A stretch of 64,000 nt of DNA from Mesostigma viride. Taxonomy: Eukaryota > Streptophyta > Mesostigmatophyceae > Mesostigmatales > Mesostigmataceae. The number at the start of each line of letters is the position of its first letter. The first letter of the stretch is position 1. The notes under the pieces are model-generated. The model ran no database searches. It was not told the origin of the DNA and saw only the letters and a program-made list of their open reading frames with translations. Positions 20,451-32,690 of the stretch are shown piece after piece. The stretch lies in contig RPFO01000176.1 in assembly GCA_009746045.1 (NCBI GenBank), forward strand, positions 66,501 through 130,500, in the 5' to 3' direction. Position numbers and translations under genes: made by a program.

Positions 20451-22009
20451 TGCTTCAATGATACAGTAAGGAAAAATAATTTCTCACATACTTGTCACAA
20501 CATGAACAAACAATAAAAAAAATAAAACAAACATGAAAACAAACATGCCACCTGCCAATAATTAATATTAAATACTAATGTGGCTAGAGCGGACACGGGG
20601 ATAATATAAATTCCCGACACCCCCCTTGGTCACATAGCCAGGGGTAGAACACTTCTAACTGTGACAATACTTTGTCCCGTCGTAAAGTCACCTATCAAGA
20701 CAGTAAAATCATTTCTTGTCAGTCCTTGCACGCTGGGCATAGGACCTTTACAGTTAGAGCAGGGCACTGGGTGCAGGATGCAGCCCCCCCCCCCTCAACC
20801 ACGTGCCCCTACTGACACGTGGGCTACATAGGCCTTAAGGCAAGAGGCCTACCGGACAATGTGCATTTAAGGAAAATCACGCAACCCAACAGTGCTAGCC
20901 AACTACAGAGTACAGAGCTAGCCAAATGTGGTACTAGCCAACTATGGGGCTAGTCAAGAGAGTTACTAGCCAACTACGGGGCTAGCAAAAAAAAGGTACT
21001 AGCCAACTACGGCCGGCTACATAGTCAAAAGGGGACTAACACTACAGGATCATGCCAAATTTTAAAGCTTTGAAAAGTCAGTTGGGCACACAGGGCAAAA
21101 CTGACCCTTGATAAGGGTGACCACCACAGGTGGACCCCGGTCTCACGATCAGACCCAATCATCATGATTACAGCCCTCAATCCCAGCTTTACAAACGCAA
21201 CCATGGTGCGGGGGTGCACCCGGGCTGAACATTCGGCTGGGTCATCAACTGAAGGTAACCATGAGAATTGCAAGTGAAGAACTTGACGAACACCGACCTG
21301 CATGGCCAAGGCTCGTTTCTTTTTATGTCCAAATGTGCCGACGACGCTAGCGAATCCTGCTTCATAACACTAGGCCTGTCAAACCTGTCTACGTGTGCCA
21401 AAGTATGCGCGCATTTCCCAGCAGTGCAGTAATACATATCCGCTGCCAATCCTGCCGCTTGTAACAACACATTTCATGCCTTGGCTCACTCATGCAAGTG
21501 CATCAATTATGGGCCGCAGCAGTACATATGTAATAGTTACAACGCACTTTCATGAACACTATTGACTGCACCAATGCCTACCCTAGAGTGGACGACCAAT
21601 AAGAGTGTACAACCAATAAATTATTCCAGCCGCCAGCGCGGTACTTGGGCCCTTGCATACATACGGCACAGCGCGACCACGCTGGCGGACTCTAGCATGT
21701 GCCCGGTGCCGTTAGACCAAAAGCCATCAACGCAAATAATTTCTTCCCTCGCAGCAGATGTAAGGGAGTGCTGCGTAGATCGGGATATAATTAACATTCC
21801 GACGCGTTACGAATGGGTTTCACAGTTCATCTGCACGATGATTGGTGTCCTTGCGGGATCTAAATCTTATCATCATTGAACTGATTGGCGAGACAGTATT
21901 GGGTACTAACTGTTGGAGGTGTGGCCTGTGGTTGGATCAAGTTAATGCTAACCCATTCCTTTGATGCCACTCGGGCTGTCAATGGGAATGCCTTGCTATC
22001 TGTCCACAG
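20451..22009. other. LRR intron sequence; degenerate TAGCCAACTACGG repeats
   Basis: Between 20890 and 21015 the word CTAGCCAACTACG (with variants) recurs about five times. From about 21905 the sequence resembles the upstream flanks of other LRR exons (TTGGAGGT..., GCTAACCCATTCCTT). No other gene is recognised. Confidence 0.5.
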
Positions 22010-22081
22010 TGCCCTGGACCACAACCAGCTGAGCGGCACTATCCCTTTTGAGCTGGGTTCTTTGGTCTCCGTCCAAAGCCT
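22010..22081 (+). CDS. LRR exon 3 (72 nt, one repeat)
   Basis: Acceptor TGTCCACAG and donor GTAAGC bound exactly 72 nt. The phase-2 reading is ALDHNQLSGTIPFELGSLVS followed by VQS, one complete 24-residue plant-type LRR (NxLSGxIPxELGxL). About 60 bp upstream and more than 200 bp downstream are conserved with the other 72-nt exons, so exon and intron flanks were duplicated together. Confidence 0.82.
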
Positions 22082-22563
22082 GTAAGCCTCCTTGAGCGCT
22101 GCTCGAGCAACTGTCAGCCCCATGGATGCATCCACGCCAAGCACACACGCTAGCAGAGATATCGTGAGGAGCCCTGTGATACACTCTCATGCTGCATGGG
22201 TGACCCACAAAGGCTGTGCAGTAGTAGGAAGCTGCTGAGGCTTCCATCCCAGACATGATTGCTAACATGAATTCTCAACTTGGTTATCTCCGCGCGTAGC
22301 TGGGGGTCTCGCCAAGCGCTTTGCAGCCAACTTGTCATCGCAATATGACCAGTCCCACCGGATCTGCACTAACCTGTTGCTGCGACGGTTATCGCAATGT
22401 GAAAGGGGGCGTTTCAACGACGCCACCCAGCCATGCCATACAGGTGGCCCTTGTGAGGGTTACTGACTGGAGGCGCAGACTCACTCGCCCACAGATGTTA
22501 ACCCATTCCTTCAGTTGCCACTCGCGCCGTCACATTAAATGCCTCGCTTTTTCCCGTCCGCAG

Positions 22564-22635
22564 TGTCCTGCAAGGCAACCAGCTGAGCGGCACCATCCCA
22601 CCCGAGCTGGGGTCTTTGGTCTCCGTCCAATCCTT
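22564..22635 (+). CDS. LRR exon 4 (72 nt)
   Basis: Acceptor CCGTCCGCAG, donor GTAAGC. Phase-2 reading VLQGNQLSGTIPPELGSLVS then VQS. The intron to exon 3 is about 480 bp, the smallest in the series and probably close to the original duplication unit. Confidence 0.82.
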
Positions 22636-22959
22636 GTAAGCCTCCTTGAGCATTCCTCTTGTCAGCCCCGTGCATCCACGCCAAGCACACGCGAGCACAG
22701 ATATCGTGAGAAGCCTTGTGATACACTCTCGTGCTGCATGGGTGACCCACAGTGGATGAGGCAAAGGACATGGCGCACATGCATTGTGGCACTCTCGCAT
22801 GTCAGTTGAGTAACTTGTTGAGCGACCCAACGCACGTCTCGTTACACCAGTCCGCCATTATTGAGCTGTGCTTCTACATGTAATATCTGTCGCAATGTGA
22901 CAGGTCTTGTCTGAACATGCTTTGTGGTGTACTATGGGTAATCCTACTGAAGTTCATCC

Positions 22960-23045
22960 CCGTCAGGTACGTTTTGCTGGGGTTCCAGAGGTATTTTTCG
23001 GCAATTTCAGATGTCTTGTGGCAAAGTGATGGGAATTGGATATCT
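22960..23045 (+). repeat. Fragment of the tRNA-like/SINE-like family
   Basis: Matches the head of the repeat at 23925-24125: GGTACGTT..GGGTTCCAGAGGTATTTTTCGGC. Truncated. Confidence 0.5.
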
Positions 23046-23549
23046 TTGAAGATAGTTTAGTATAGTGGCACCTACGAGAGAGACCGCCGCAGGCGGCTGG
23101 GACAGCCGCCGGCTTTAGGTCCCGCTGGCTGTGCAGATGGCAGTCATTAGACAACTAATCAAATTAGACTACTATACTACTATCGGTACTACATACGGGA
23201 CATTGTGGGCCGGCCGCTCTTGGTCAGGCTGCGCGCCATCAGTTGTCGGCTCTAGTATGGCATGTACGACATTGACGCGAATCTGACGTGACATGCTAGT
23301 GGCGTGACCGTTGCCACTTGTCAGTGACCATATTTTGTGACAAAAACAATTTTGAGGCAAGCCCGGGTGCAGGCTCTGGAACCAGGAGTATAGGAATCGG
23401 TTAAAACTATTTAATCTTATAGGGGGTAATGTGACGCAAGTTTGAGGTTTACACCGAGATTCAATGATAGTTGCCACAGATGTTAACCCAACCTTGTTGC
23501 CATGCACTCGCGCTGTCACATGGAATGCCTTGCTGTTTCCTGCCCACAG

Positions 23550-23621
23550 TGACCTGGTCGCTAACCAGCTGAGCGGCACCATCCCATACGAGCTGGGGTC
23601 TTTGGTCTCCGTCCAAAGCAT
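23550..23621 (+). CDS. LRR exon 5 (72 nt)
   Basis: Acceptor TGCCCACAG, donor GTAAGC. Phase-2 reading DLVANQLSGTIPYELGSLVS then VQS. Its downstream intron flank (ATCGCGACGAGCCTTGTGAT) is conserved with exons 4, 6 and 9. Confidence 0.82.
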
Positions 23622-23924
23622 GTAAGCCTCCTTGAGCATGAATTCCTCTTGTCAGCCCCTTGCATCCACGCAAGCATGTGCGAGCACAGATATCGCGACG
23701 AGCCTTGTGATACACTCTCGTGCTGCATGGGTGACCCACAGTGGATGATGCAAAGGACACGGCGTACTGCGTAGCACTCTGGCATGTCAGTTGAGTAAGT
23801 TGTTTCGTGAGCCGACGCATGTCTCGTTACACCAGTCAGCCAATGTCGAGCTGTGCTACTAATATCTGTCGCAATGTGACCTAGGCTGTGAAATTGCTTT
23901 GTGGCATACCATGGGTAGTCCTAC

Positions 23925-24125
23925 TCACGTTTGCTCGCGTGGGGTACGTTCGGTTGGGTTCCAGAGGTATTTTTCGGCCATTTTTATGGCACAGCAGAAA
24001 GCTTTCTCCCAGTTGGGCTGCAGCTTGGGCAACCTTCGAATAAGAATTACCTTCGGATCAGACTCAACTTCAGTAGAGCTACTGTACCAGATGGGTCCCC
24101 AGCTCATTTCCTAGTAGCACGCCCT
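23925..24125 (+). repeat. SINE-like repeat copy
   Basis: Shares GGTATTTTTCGGCCA, AGCTTTCTC.CAGTTGGGCTGCAGC and CTAGTAGCAC with copies at 31455, 33845 and 63240. The CAGTTGGGCTGC word resembles a Pol III A box; the B-box word is diverged here. Confidence 0.45.
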
Positions 24126-24149
24126 TCAACGATGTAGCAGTGTACAACA

Positions 24150-25080
24150 GTACGTGTACGGCTCTGGGGCGTGCCTACTGTGTGTGCCACAGGGGACATG
24201 GGCAACAGGGAGTACAAGAGGAGGGAAGAGGCCAGCAGGGAATGATGCCCTCCCCCCTCATTACCCGGAACTGACGGTGGCATTCATGATGCCTGAAAGC
24301 CTGGTGGCGGCGAGGTGGCCTTGCCAGGCAGCATAGGGTGCTCATCAACATCAAGGAGACAGGGGTGGCCTGGACATGGCCTGCAGTTCACTCGCAGCCT
24401 GTCCGCGGTGCTCGCATGGCTGGCCTGGTTGTCTCCAGCGCGATACTTGGCCGCATGGTCAGCAGGCGGTCGTGCTTTACCGGCTCAATCAGGCCGCCCG
24501 GCGGGTTGCGGGCTTCACCATTGCCGCGGACACCCTGCCGGTCCCACTGTGAGTGCGTACTTCCAGCAACCCCACGGTTGGGGCCCGGGTCGGCACTGGA
24601 TGCCCATCGCCGGTGGCTGCGCAGCCTCACCACTTGACGGTGACGTGGAGTCCAAACCTTTCCCCCACGGCTTGGCATTTCACCGGCTACATAATGGAGG
24701 CCATCGTGAACCCATGGTTTACATTGCCCCGGTATCATCGCGCAGTGGTTGCGTTTCTGGCCTGGCTTCCCCCGGGACCCCACGACCCAGTCCATGCGGA
24801 GGCCCTGTTCTGTGAGTTGTTCGGCGGTGTACCATCAGGGAGGGGGGCGGGGCTGAACATTGGGTCAAGAGGCCAAGCACGGCTTTTGCTTGTGCCAGGT
24901 GACAGAGTGATCCAGGAGTGGGGGCACTTGATGCCCTCCCAGAGCCATCCTCCCCTTTGCGCCTCAGTTACTTGGCGTTGCCACGATGATGCTTGCAGCC
25001 TGCAGGTCCTTTGTCCTCCGGAACAGTGGTTCCGTAGCGGCAATGGCAGGATTTGTAGTGGATGGGGGTGACTATGCTGA
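24150..25080 (+). pseudogene. Fossil YR pol: RNase H end, 2A-like site, YR part
   Basis: Colinear with E3 59230-60000 in broken frames. At 24636-24665 the reading DGDVESKPFP is a damaged GDVExNPGP motif preceded (one frameshift away) by WLRSLTT. Then PRYHRAVVAFLAWLPPGPHD (24730-24789) matches the E3 PRYRRAATVFLDWLPPGKHD region. Non-functional. Confidence 0.72.
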
Positions 25081-25099
25081 AGGAGCCCCTTACGAACCT

Positions 25100-26210
25100 T
25101 AGTAGCCGCATGCTTGGCCTTGCCTGGTCCGGGGGAAGGCGGCCAAGTGGACGTGCTGAACTTGCTTCCCCCCTCTTGGGGAGCGATTTTGAATGTTGAA
25201 AGTAAGATGGTTTGGACACTGATCCCAGCAGAGCGGATCTTGCAAATAGTCAATGTGAATCTCGCGGAGGTGTAGCATAGGGGAGTTCGCCCATGTTTGC
25301 ATGGTGTGTGTGGAACAGGGGATCTTAATTGGCTGGATTTTTTGAGGAGGAGGGCTCCGCCTGTGCTGAATGGCACTTTTGGCGTCGGAAAGCCCGACGG
25401 CCATATACGGACGATTGTGAACAATCAACGTGGCAAGATGCCACTAGCAGATCCTATGCCCTCTTTTTTACCACACCTTGGCGTGATTTGCGATCTGCCC
25501 ACGCGGGCTCATGGGGAGGATGTTTTTTGGGGCGTACATAACTGATTCGGATTCCTACTATACAACAGGCTCCGCCTTCCTGCCTGGATGCGGCGGTACT
25601 GTGCATGGATGCTGGTGTGGTCGGATCTGGTGGGTCTGAGTGGGCCGCGACGGAAAGTGTGGCCTTAGTTAGATGTTGTGCTGGCCAACGGGGAACATGC
25701 TGGCCGTGGCGGTGCATGGCCCAGTGGGTGCACGTACCAGTTCGTGCTGTTCATACCACTGTGGCCCCAAGCCCCTGCTCAAGGCTAGTCGGGGCCTGAG
25801 CATCGACATGTCAGCGCTGATTTTGATGGCGGATGCTGACAAGGCCGGGCAGACCATCCGGCTTCGGCTGAAGGAGGACCCTGCTGCGCCATTGGCGCCT
25901 TCCCCCTGCTTCAAATCTCGGCAGGATCTGGCGGGTATGCATGTCGTGACGATCGAAGAACTCAATTTCACCCACTGTTGTTCGGTGGATGGGGTGAATC
26001 AGCAGCTAGATCGTGTGCAGGGTGCCTGTGCCGCCATAGCGTTGGTGCAGAAGTCTGACAAGGTGGTACGGGCAACAGCTGAACAGACAGGTGTGCAGGC
26101 GGTGGGTGTCATCCACCGACGGGATGTTGATGTGGTGCCTGTTCTTGAGCGTGTGGAGGCGGTTATCGCCGCTACTCCTAGAATCTTGGATCGCGCATTC
26201 ACCTATGTAT
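25100..26210 (+). pseudogene. Fossil YR pol: RT part
   Basis: Translated pieces match E3 RT: FGVGKPDGHIRTIVNNQRGK (RT motif 2 region, about 25381-25435), the aromatic-rich region near 25560-25650, GQTIRLRLKEDPAAPLAPSP, VVTIEELNFTHC (the ITIDD-type position) and GVIHRRD, then an RT thumb-like end. The RT part lies downstream of the YR part of the preceding fossil, so two partial copies are joined tail-to-head. Confidence 0.72.
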
Positions 26211-26216
26211 GTACAA

Positions 26217-26880
26217 GGTTTCTCAATCCGCACGCGGAAGCAAGAAGCCTCCAGGGTGGGAGGGAGGGGAAAGAAACAAATTGCGGATCACTGCCTGCCT
26301 AGCTTGCTTAAGGCATGGTCCGCCGACACACAAGCTGACATCATCCTAAATTAAGTAACACCGGCATGCGTCACACGCCGGCCTGAACAGTGCTGAAAAC
26401 GCCACTACAAACAACGTGGCCACGCACCCCCAGGCTAGTGCGTTAACCGTACAGGTAGTTGTACAAGGTTCCCAAGACTGACAAACATAAAACTCGCCCA
26501 TTGACCCCTTGGGCCGGTCCGAATCCACTATACAGTAATTAATCACGACTCACTAAAGAACCCAAATCAGTCAAAGATTCGTCAAGCAACCAGCCGACCC
26601 TACAGGTCCCCAGCCAACCTCAGCTGGTGCAACCAAATACGAATCTTTGCAGTTAAGTCGTATAAAACCTACAATTAATTTTCTCGGACCTTTAATTAAT
26701 AGCTACCGACCCTTATAAACGACCGGGTCATCCAAGGAAAATTCAGGCGAACATGAAACCCTTTGAACAGATCGAATTAGTCAGCCCATGTCGCAGACAG
26801 CCTTCCACATGCAGGCCAAGTCATAGCGGCCCTATCTTTCCCGCATGCGTTAATTAAACTATATTCAGAGAAAACCGATT
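26217..26880 (+). repeat. Family R repeat, copy B (internally deleted)
   Basis: Starts GGTTTCTCAATCCGCACGCG, as copy C does, jumps after AGCCTCCA to GAAACAAATTGCGG, then matches 27860-28447 at a constant 1578-bp offset with very few differences. It is an internal-deletion derivative lying directly in front of the fuller copy C. Confidence 0.85.
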
Positions 26881-26969
26881 ACGATCTCTAAGCTCCCAAG
26901 AAGACCAGCATTTGATTGAATACAATAAGTGGAGCCCTGCCACAAATGCAGCAGTTAACAGTGGCCTTA

Positions 26970-28447
26970 AGGTTTCTCAATCCGCACGCGGAAGCAAGAA
27001 GCCTCCACCCAAGTACCCCCCCCTGGCGCCAACCCCATTGCGCCGATTAATCTCATGACCAGCGTGCGCGAAAGAGCGTGTCGCAACATCTTAAATGGCG
27101 ACTCAGCCCGCGCTAGGCTAAATAAACCCCCGCAGGGGCCCGCTGGTTCAATGCGACACAAGTCGGTGACCACCCCAAAAGCAAGCCCCCCAAAAGAGCC
27201 AGCATTTCGCAATTCCGGAATTGTCCAAAAAGGAAAGAGGTTTTACGACACCATACATAATAGACTGAGCCGCGCAGCAGGTGCTGAGACGAAAAAAGGA
27301 ACGACAAAGGTCTGGCGTAGCCTCGCCTCCCTAAGACGCCCTCCCCAACTCGAGTCTCGCAATACGGAATTTTCTAGCTTCGGAGCGCAACCCTCGCACG
27401 GCTCCTTTTGTCCCCAACTACCCCTCCTCGGCAGGAGCAGCTGGACAACGGATCTGCCGCCACAAAAAACAATTTATGAAAAAAACAGGCCGTCGCTGAC
27501 AGGAACCTGGTTCGGGACCTTTGGAGTCCAGGTCACTTCCCACGCACCATCGCAAGATGGCAAGCCTGCGATGTGACACTAGAGCTGTTTCAGAAACTTA
27601 TGAACAGCTCCGCCGAAGCTGGTCAAACCGCCAAAGTAGCGCCCCATCCTTCGCCCATGTCAAAAAGACCCGCAGCCGGGGAAAACGACATGGGGGTAAA
27701 TTTAAATTTTCTTTCCGTTGCACGACCAACTCTACTATGCTTGGTCGAACAACTTAGCGGTTGTGCCACCATCTGCCTCGGCTACAAGACAGATGCAACC
27801 CGCGCTAGAATGTGCAATTTTGCACAGGCGGCCATTGCCGCCATTGGGAAAGAAACGATTGCGGATCACTGCCTGCCTAGCTTGCTTAAGGCATGGTCCG
27901 CCGACACACAAGCTGACATCATCCTAAATTAAGTAACACCGGCATGCGTCACACGCCGGCCTGAACAGTGCTGAAAACGCCACTACAAACAACGTGGCCA
28001 CGCACCCCCAGGCTAGTGCGTTAACCGTACAGGTAGTTGTACAAGGTTCCCAAGACTGACAAACATAAAACTCGCCCATTGACCCCTTGGGCCGGTCCGA
28101 ATCCACTATACAGTAATTAATCACGACTCACTAAAGAACCCAAATCAGTCAAAGATTCGTCAAGCAACCAGCCGACCCTACAGGTCCCCAGCCAACCTCA
28201 GCTGGTGCAACCAAATACGAATCTTTGCAGTTAAGTCGTATAAAACCTACAATTAATTTTCTTGGACCTCTAATTAATAGCCACCGACCCTTATAAACGA
28301 CCGGGTCATCCAAGGAAAATTCAGGCGAACATGAAACCCTTTGAACAGATCGAATTAGTCAGCCCATGTCGCAGACAGCCTTCCACATGCAGGCCAAGTC
28401 ATAGCGGCCCTATCTTTCCCGCATGCGTTAATGAAACTATATTCAGA
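26970..28447 (+). repeat. Family R repeat, copy C (most complete)
   Basis: About 1.48 kb. It contains the unoccupied CTCAGCCC site that carries the hAT MITE in copy A. Frames of up to 173 codons occur but are not conserved in copy A, so it is treated as non-coding. Ends near TATATTCAGAGAAAA. Confidence 0.8.
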
Positions 28448-28454
28448 GAAAATA

Positions 28455-29300
28455 CCGATAACTGCCAGGAGCCTGGCAGCGGACCCGATCTTTTGGCCTG
28501 TGGCCAGACGTTAGGCTCGGGGAGGATGCGAGGCTGGAACAAATATTGTCAGGCAGAGAGCACTCTTCATCACTGCGCAGTTCTTCAGCAAAGACTGGTC
28601 TCCTGGCGGAGCTGAGATTTTAGCTGCTTCATCGCCTTATTTTTTACCCTACTGTATATGATGTGTTATAGGAAAGACAAGAGTTTGGTTCTGCAAGGCG
28701 GGCATATCTATGCCAATAAATATTTACTACCATTTCACAAGCCCTGGTCGGGGCGTTGGCTACAAACAGTTTCCCAGCCTACGCTTTGGTATGGTGGAAG
28801 GCTGAGGGCCTATCGCCAAGATGGCTTGCCGGGAAATCCCAGCCTCAGGGGTTGGGCTGGCGATGGGTCCTGGGCTTCAGAGAGACGGTCCGGGGGCGTA
28901 AGACCTGATGATTAGCCGCTGGAAACCGCCTCCCTAACGGGGGGAATGGCATGGGTGCCGCATTGCATCCGCAGGGAAACCGTAGCGGCCACAGGGGGGG
29001 TGTAGTAAAGCCGCGGCAGCGTGCAGGAGAGGCCCCATGGGCGAAGAGAAACTCGGCATCAAGGCTGGCAACGGCCTTGGTGAATGGTGGCCAGGTAGGA
29101 GGTGTGGGGGCAACACCTTGTGCTCGAGTGTGCTGGGTCCCCACCATGCATGCAGGTGCTACAATAACCAACTTGATATTGATGTGCACCAGTTGATTTT
29201 GAAGCTGTGGTATAGGCTGTACGTATAAAGCCTAGCACGCAAAATGTAAAATAAATGTTTCTCTTTGTGGGAATGAACTCCAATGGACCCATTTGAAGCT
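28455..29300 (+). repeat. Family Z segment plus W-like 3' part
   Basis: 28455-28995 is the reverse-complement relative of parts of 7693-9005. 29120-29300 resembles the W start in reverse (ATAAATGTTTCTCT, then CTCCAATGGACC). The same Z-W association at both places suggests Z and W belong to one larger element. Confidence 0.55.
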
Positions 29301-30330
29301 AGAAATGTATTTGTTGAGCTGTGCTCATTATATATGTGACACGCAGATGGGCTCAAAGGGGACCAACCTGCCGGAGGTAGCGTACATAGTACTAGCGCTT
29401 GTCACGAGGGTACTGCACCAGCCGGCCTGTCTGTGCCGGCGCTGAGTGTGATCCCAAAGTGCTGCCAGGCCTAGGTAGCTTCTAACGTACGTCACTAGAC
29501 CTTGTACCTGCGCCAGCCGCCAGCCGTGGCGCAGCTGTGATGGGGAGTTGGTACATACTTCAGTGGTGTAGGGGACATAGGAAGGCCTCTATTCAGCTCC
29601 CACCCACTGACCCACCGACGCTGCTAAGAGGGGCAAGTGTGTTCTAGTATGCTGCCCCCCCAGCATGGTGCTACAACAAGCAACTTGATAATGATGTGCA
29701 CTGATTTCGACGGTGTGGTGTAAGCTCGTTTAAGGCCTAGCGCACTAAATGCCAAGTCCTATTACACTACAGTACTGTAGTAGCATGACAGTTCCAGAAA
29801 AATATGGCCACTTCTCTGTGGCCATATTTTTTGAGGAAAGCAATTTGCGTGGCTAACCCTAGAGGGCTTTGTATTTAGGAGCAGCAGTAGGTCGAACTTA
29901 AATGTGTTTTGTAGGGATTGAAAACCGCAAGCATGGTGGTTATCAATGCAGGACTGTCCTGCTTGGCCAAGGGGGAACAAACATAGCCAAGGCATAGTTT
30001 GTCGTCTAGGTACAGTAGTTTCTTTCACTTGCCTCCCCCACCCCCCCTTTCATCTTGTGGATTGGAGGCATGAATTGTATGCTAGAATGTCCTCTTATTT
30101 GGTTCCACCTTTCCAGTTATTTTTACAGGCCCAGTTTATACACTATGTAGTTGTTTGGATAAAGGCAAATAGTTCTTGGAAGTAAATGCGTAAAGGTGAT
30201 GATAGTGTTGACTGTTCTGACGCGACAACTTGTATGGTCGGTGCTGAGCTACTCTGCCTACTTGGAGATGCTATTTCAACAAGAATGCCTGATTATTTCA
30301 TAATTGAAAGTGGAAATACATCGCAAGCTT
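29301..30330. other. Diverged W sequence and unrecognised spacer
   Basis: 29310-29720 contains degraded W blocks in reverse orientation (GAGCT/CCCACCCACTGACCCACC tract near 29600, CAGCATGGTGCTACAAC). 29760-30330 shows no recognised feature. Confidence 0.45.
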
Positions 30331-30879
30331 TAGGGTTCGGGACGGTACCCGGTACTACCGGAAAAACCCGGTACATACCGGTACCCGGTATCGTTAGTAA
30401 CGATACGGTTACCGGGTCGGGCTTCGAAAGCTGGGTACCGGTACCGGTTTGGCCATCTCGGATATCTGGCCACACTCGGGACCCGGTATCGGTACCCAAG
30501 CCCGGCGGTCCTACAGGCGAGATTGACCGTCTGGAGAGTGACTGGAGTGCCTAGTGCCGAGTGCTGAGTCGTCCGATCGAGTCGCCTCTTACTATGCTTA
30601 AGTAAATTTTTATGGCTTGTAGTCTAGTAGCCACGAATCAAAAGCGTCAGTACTGCCTGGCATGACTCATCATTTTGGCATTTGTAACCGCTCTCCGCCG
30701 GCTGACTTGGGTTGTTCTGTGCGCTTGGGCTTTCCTGCGGGTACCGGTACCGGGTACCGGTAGTACCGGGTACCAGTACCGGGCGCCCATCACAGGTACC
30801 GGGTACCGGTACCAGGCTCCCTTGAGAAGTTGCGGTACCGGTACCGGCTGACCAATTTTGGGTACCGTCCCGAACCCTA
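30331..30879. mobile_element. GGTACC-rich element with perfect 20-bp TIRs (hAT-like MITE)
   Basis: The left end TAGGGTTCGGGACGGTACCC (30331-30350) is an exact inverted match to 30860-30879. The interior is full of ACCGGTACC/GGTACCGGT subterminal words. Such ends occur in hAT MITEs. A near-match GCAAGCTT (30323-30330) and GCAAGCAT (30888-30895) could be an 8-bp target duplication, but the right copy is 8 bp beyond the TIR, so the edge is uncertain. Confidence 0.75.
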
Positions 30880-31064
30880 CCGTAGTAGCAAGCATGACAA
30901 CGTTTAATACAGAGAAAGGCTGGCCGCAAATACCAGCCGATAGCTGGCCTGGTAGCTCGACAAGGAGCCGGACAAAGGTCAGGCGGTCCACCAGTTGGAC
31001 GGTGTTGACTCATTCATGCCCCTCACGCTGTCACATTGAATGCCTTGCTATTTCCTGCTTGCAG

Positions 31065-31136
31065 AGCCCTGTGGTCAAACCAGCTGAGTGGCACCATCCC
31101 ACTCGAGCTGGGTTCTTTGGTCTCCGTCCAATCCTT
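31065..31136 (+). CDS. LRR exon 6 (72 nt)
   Basis: Acceptor CTTGCAG, donor GTAAGC. Phase-2 reading ALWSNQLSGTIPLELGSLVS then VQS. Downstream intron flank conserved with exon 4 (CCGTGCATCCACGCCAAGCA). Confidence 0.82.
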
Positions 31137-31454
31137 GTAAGCCTCCTTGAGCATTCCTCTTGTCAGCCCCGTGCATCCACGCCAAGCACGCACAAGCACA
31201 GATATCGTGAGAAGCCTTGTGATACACTCTCGTGCTGGATGGGTGACCCACAGTGGCTGAGGCAATTAAGGGCATGCCGCACTGCGTGGCCCTCTGGCAT
31301 GTCACTTCAGTAACTTGTTTAGCGATCCAACGCATGTTACATCAGTCAGCCAAATGTTGTTGAGCTGTGCTGACATTACCTGTAACAATATCATGTAACC
31401 CTACAGTAGTTAGGCTGAACCGATTCTGGCATACCATGGGTAGCCCTACTTACA

Positions 31455-31660
31455 TTTGCCCCCGCGGGGTACCTTTGGTTCGGGTCCCAGGCACGTAACT
31501 TTTTGCAATGTCAGATGTTGTATGGCAACGCAAGCTTTCTCCCAGTTGGGCTGCAGCTTGGGCAGCTTTCGGATCAGATTCACGTTCAGTCTCGTAGTTC
31601 TGCAAGAGGTCACGCGTTCAAATCCTTTTGTATGTGTGTTAGCACATCCTCTTGCAACCA
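31455..31660 (+). repeat. SINE-like repeat copy with B-box-like word
   Basis: Contains AGCTTTCTCCCAGTTGGGCTGCAGC and, 40-80 bp later, GCGTTCAAATCC (31614-31625), close to the Pol III B-box consensus. Same family as 33845 and 63240. Confidence 0.5.
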
Positions 31661-31959
31661 TATAATTTGTAGTGGACACAGTATGTAGATTTTTTTTTGC
31701 TGTTGCCTAACTGTAAATTTTGCCAGGCTGTTGCCAAGGGTTCGGCATGGCATGCACTGAGAGATGTTGCGCGGCATGGGCGTGCGTGATGCATCGATGG
31801 TCTCGCATTTTTCCGGCCGCTGAGACCCTCTGGGCGATGCGAGGGTCTGGCGGCGCGTGTTGCTAGGCTTAGCATGGACAGCCCCTTCTCCTTTGCCACG
31901 AGGCTGCCGCTCTGGGTAGCACTTAGGGTTGCTTACATCTCTAGAGGTAGGATTCCCTA

Positions 31960-32690
31960 TAAGTGGCTGAAGCTTAGGTCCATCAAAGTGCCTTCATGCC
32001 ACACGAAACACAGGTATATTACAATGACTGTGTGCAAGCTTTCTGGTGGAGCCTAGCCACACCAAAGAAACTGATCAAGTGGCAGCTCTCAATGGCTGCT
32101 CGGCCAAAGAGGACTATAGCCAAACATAGTTGATCGTCATGTTAGTTTCTTTCACCCGCCTAGGCGCCTACCTATTTATCCTTGTTGAATGGGGCCGTGC
32201 GCTAATTTTTTGAGCTGATTGCTCATTTTATAGTTACGTTGCGGCGGGCCCAAAGGGGGCCGATCTGCTGCCTGTAGGGTAGTTCAGTTACCGTACGTCA
32301 CCTACACCATGTGCGGTCCTTGTGCTAAATAGGGCTAGAGTAGCAGGGGGCTGTTGTTGAGCTGGTACTAGTACCTACTGTCATACGTGCCCGCCCCTTT
32401 GTGGTACTAGTATGAGTGCCAAAGAGGGGGTAGCAGCGCCTTCATGCCATGTGATCTGTTATGCATGTCCCCACGTACTAAGAGTGGTGCAGGGAATGTA
32501 GGGAGGCTTTTTCGCAGCTTCCACCCACCTACTCACTCTGCTGTTGAAGGACAAGCTTGTGCCAAGGGGCCATGTGTTGGGCCCTAAAGGAGTGAAATGG
32601 CTATACTTGACAACGACTTGTACAATGATTTTGATGGTGTGGCTATAGGCTCCCCATATGCTGAATTTGTTTTCTTGATTTGCTTCCACC
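31960..32690 (-). repeat. Family W repeat copy
   Basis: 31960-32055 is the W start in forward sense (GGCTGAAGCTTAGGTCCAT, GAGCCTAGCCACACC). 32215-32690 is W in reverse (GTTGCGGCGGGCCCAAAG, CCGTACGTCACCTACACCATG, CCACCCACCTACTCACTC, then TTGACAACGACTTGTACAATG). Both ends therefore show the same sequence in inverted orientation. Confidence 0.65.

Noticed and set aside
27055-27576. 173-codon + ORF in family R
   Set aside because: The homologous copy at 3303-3720 does not preserve the frame, and no domain is visible.
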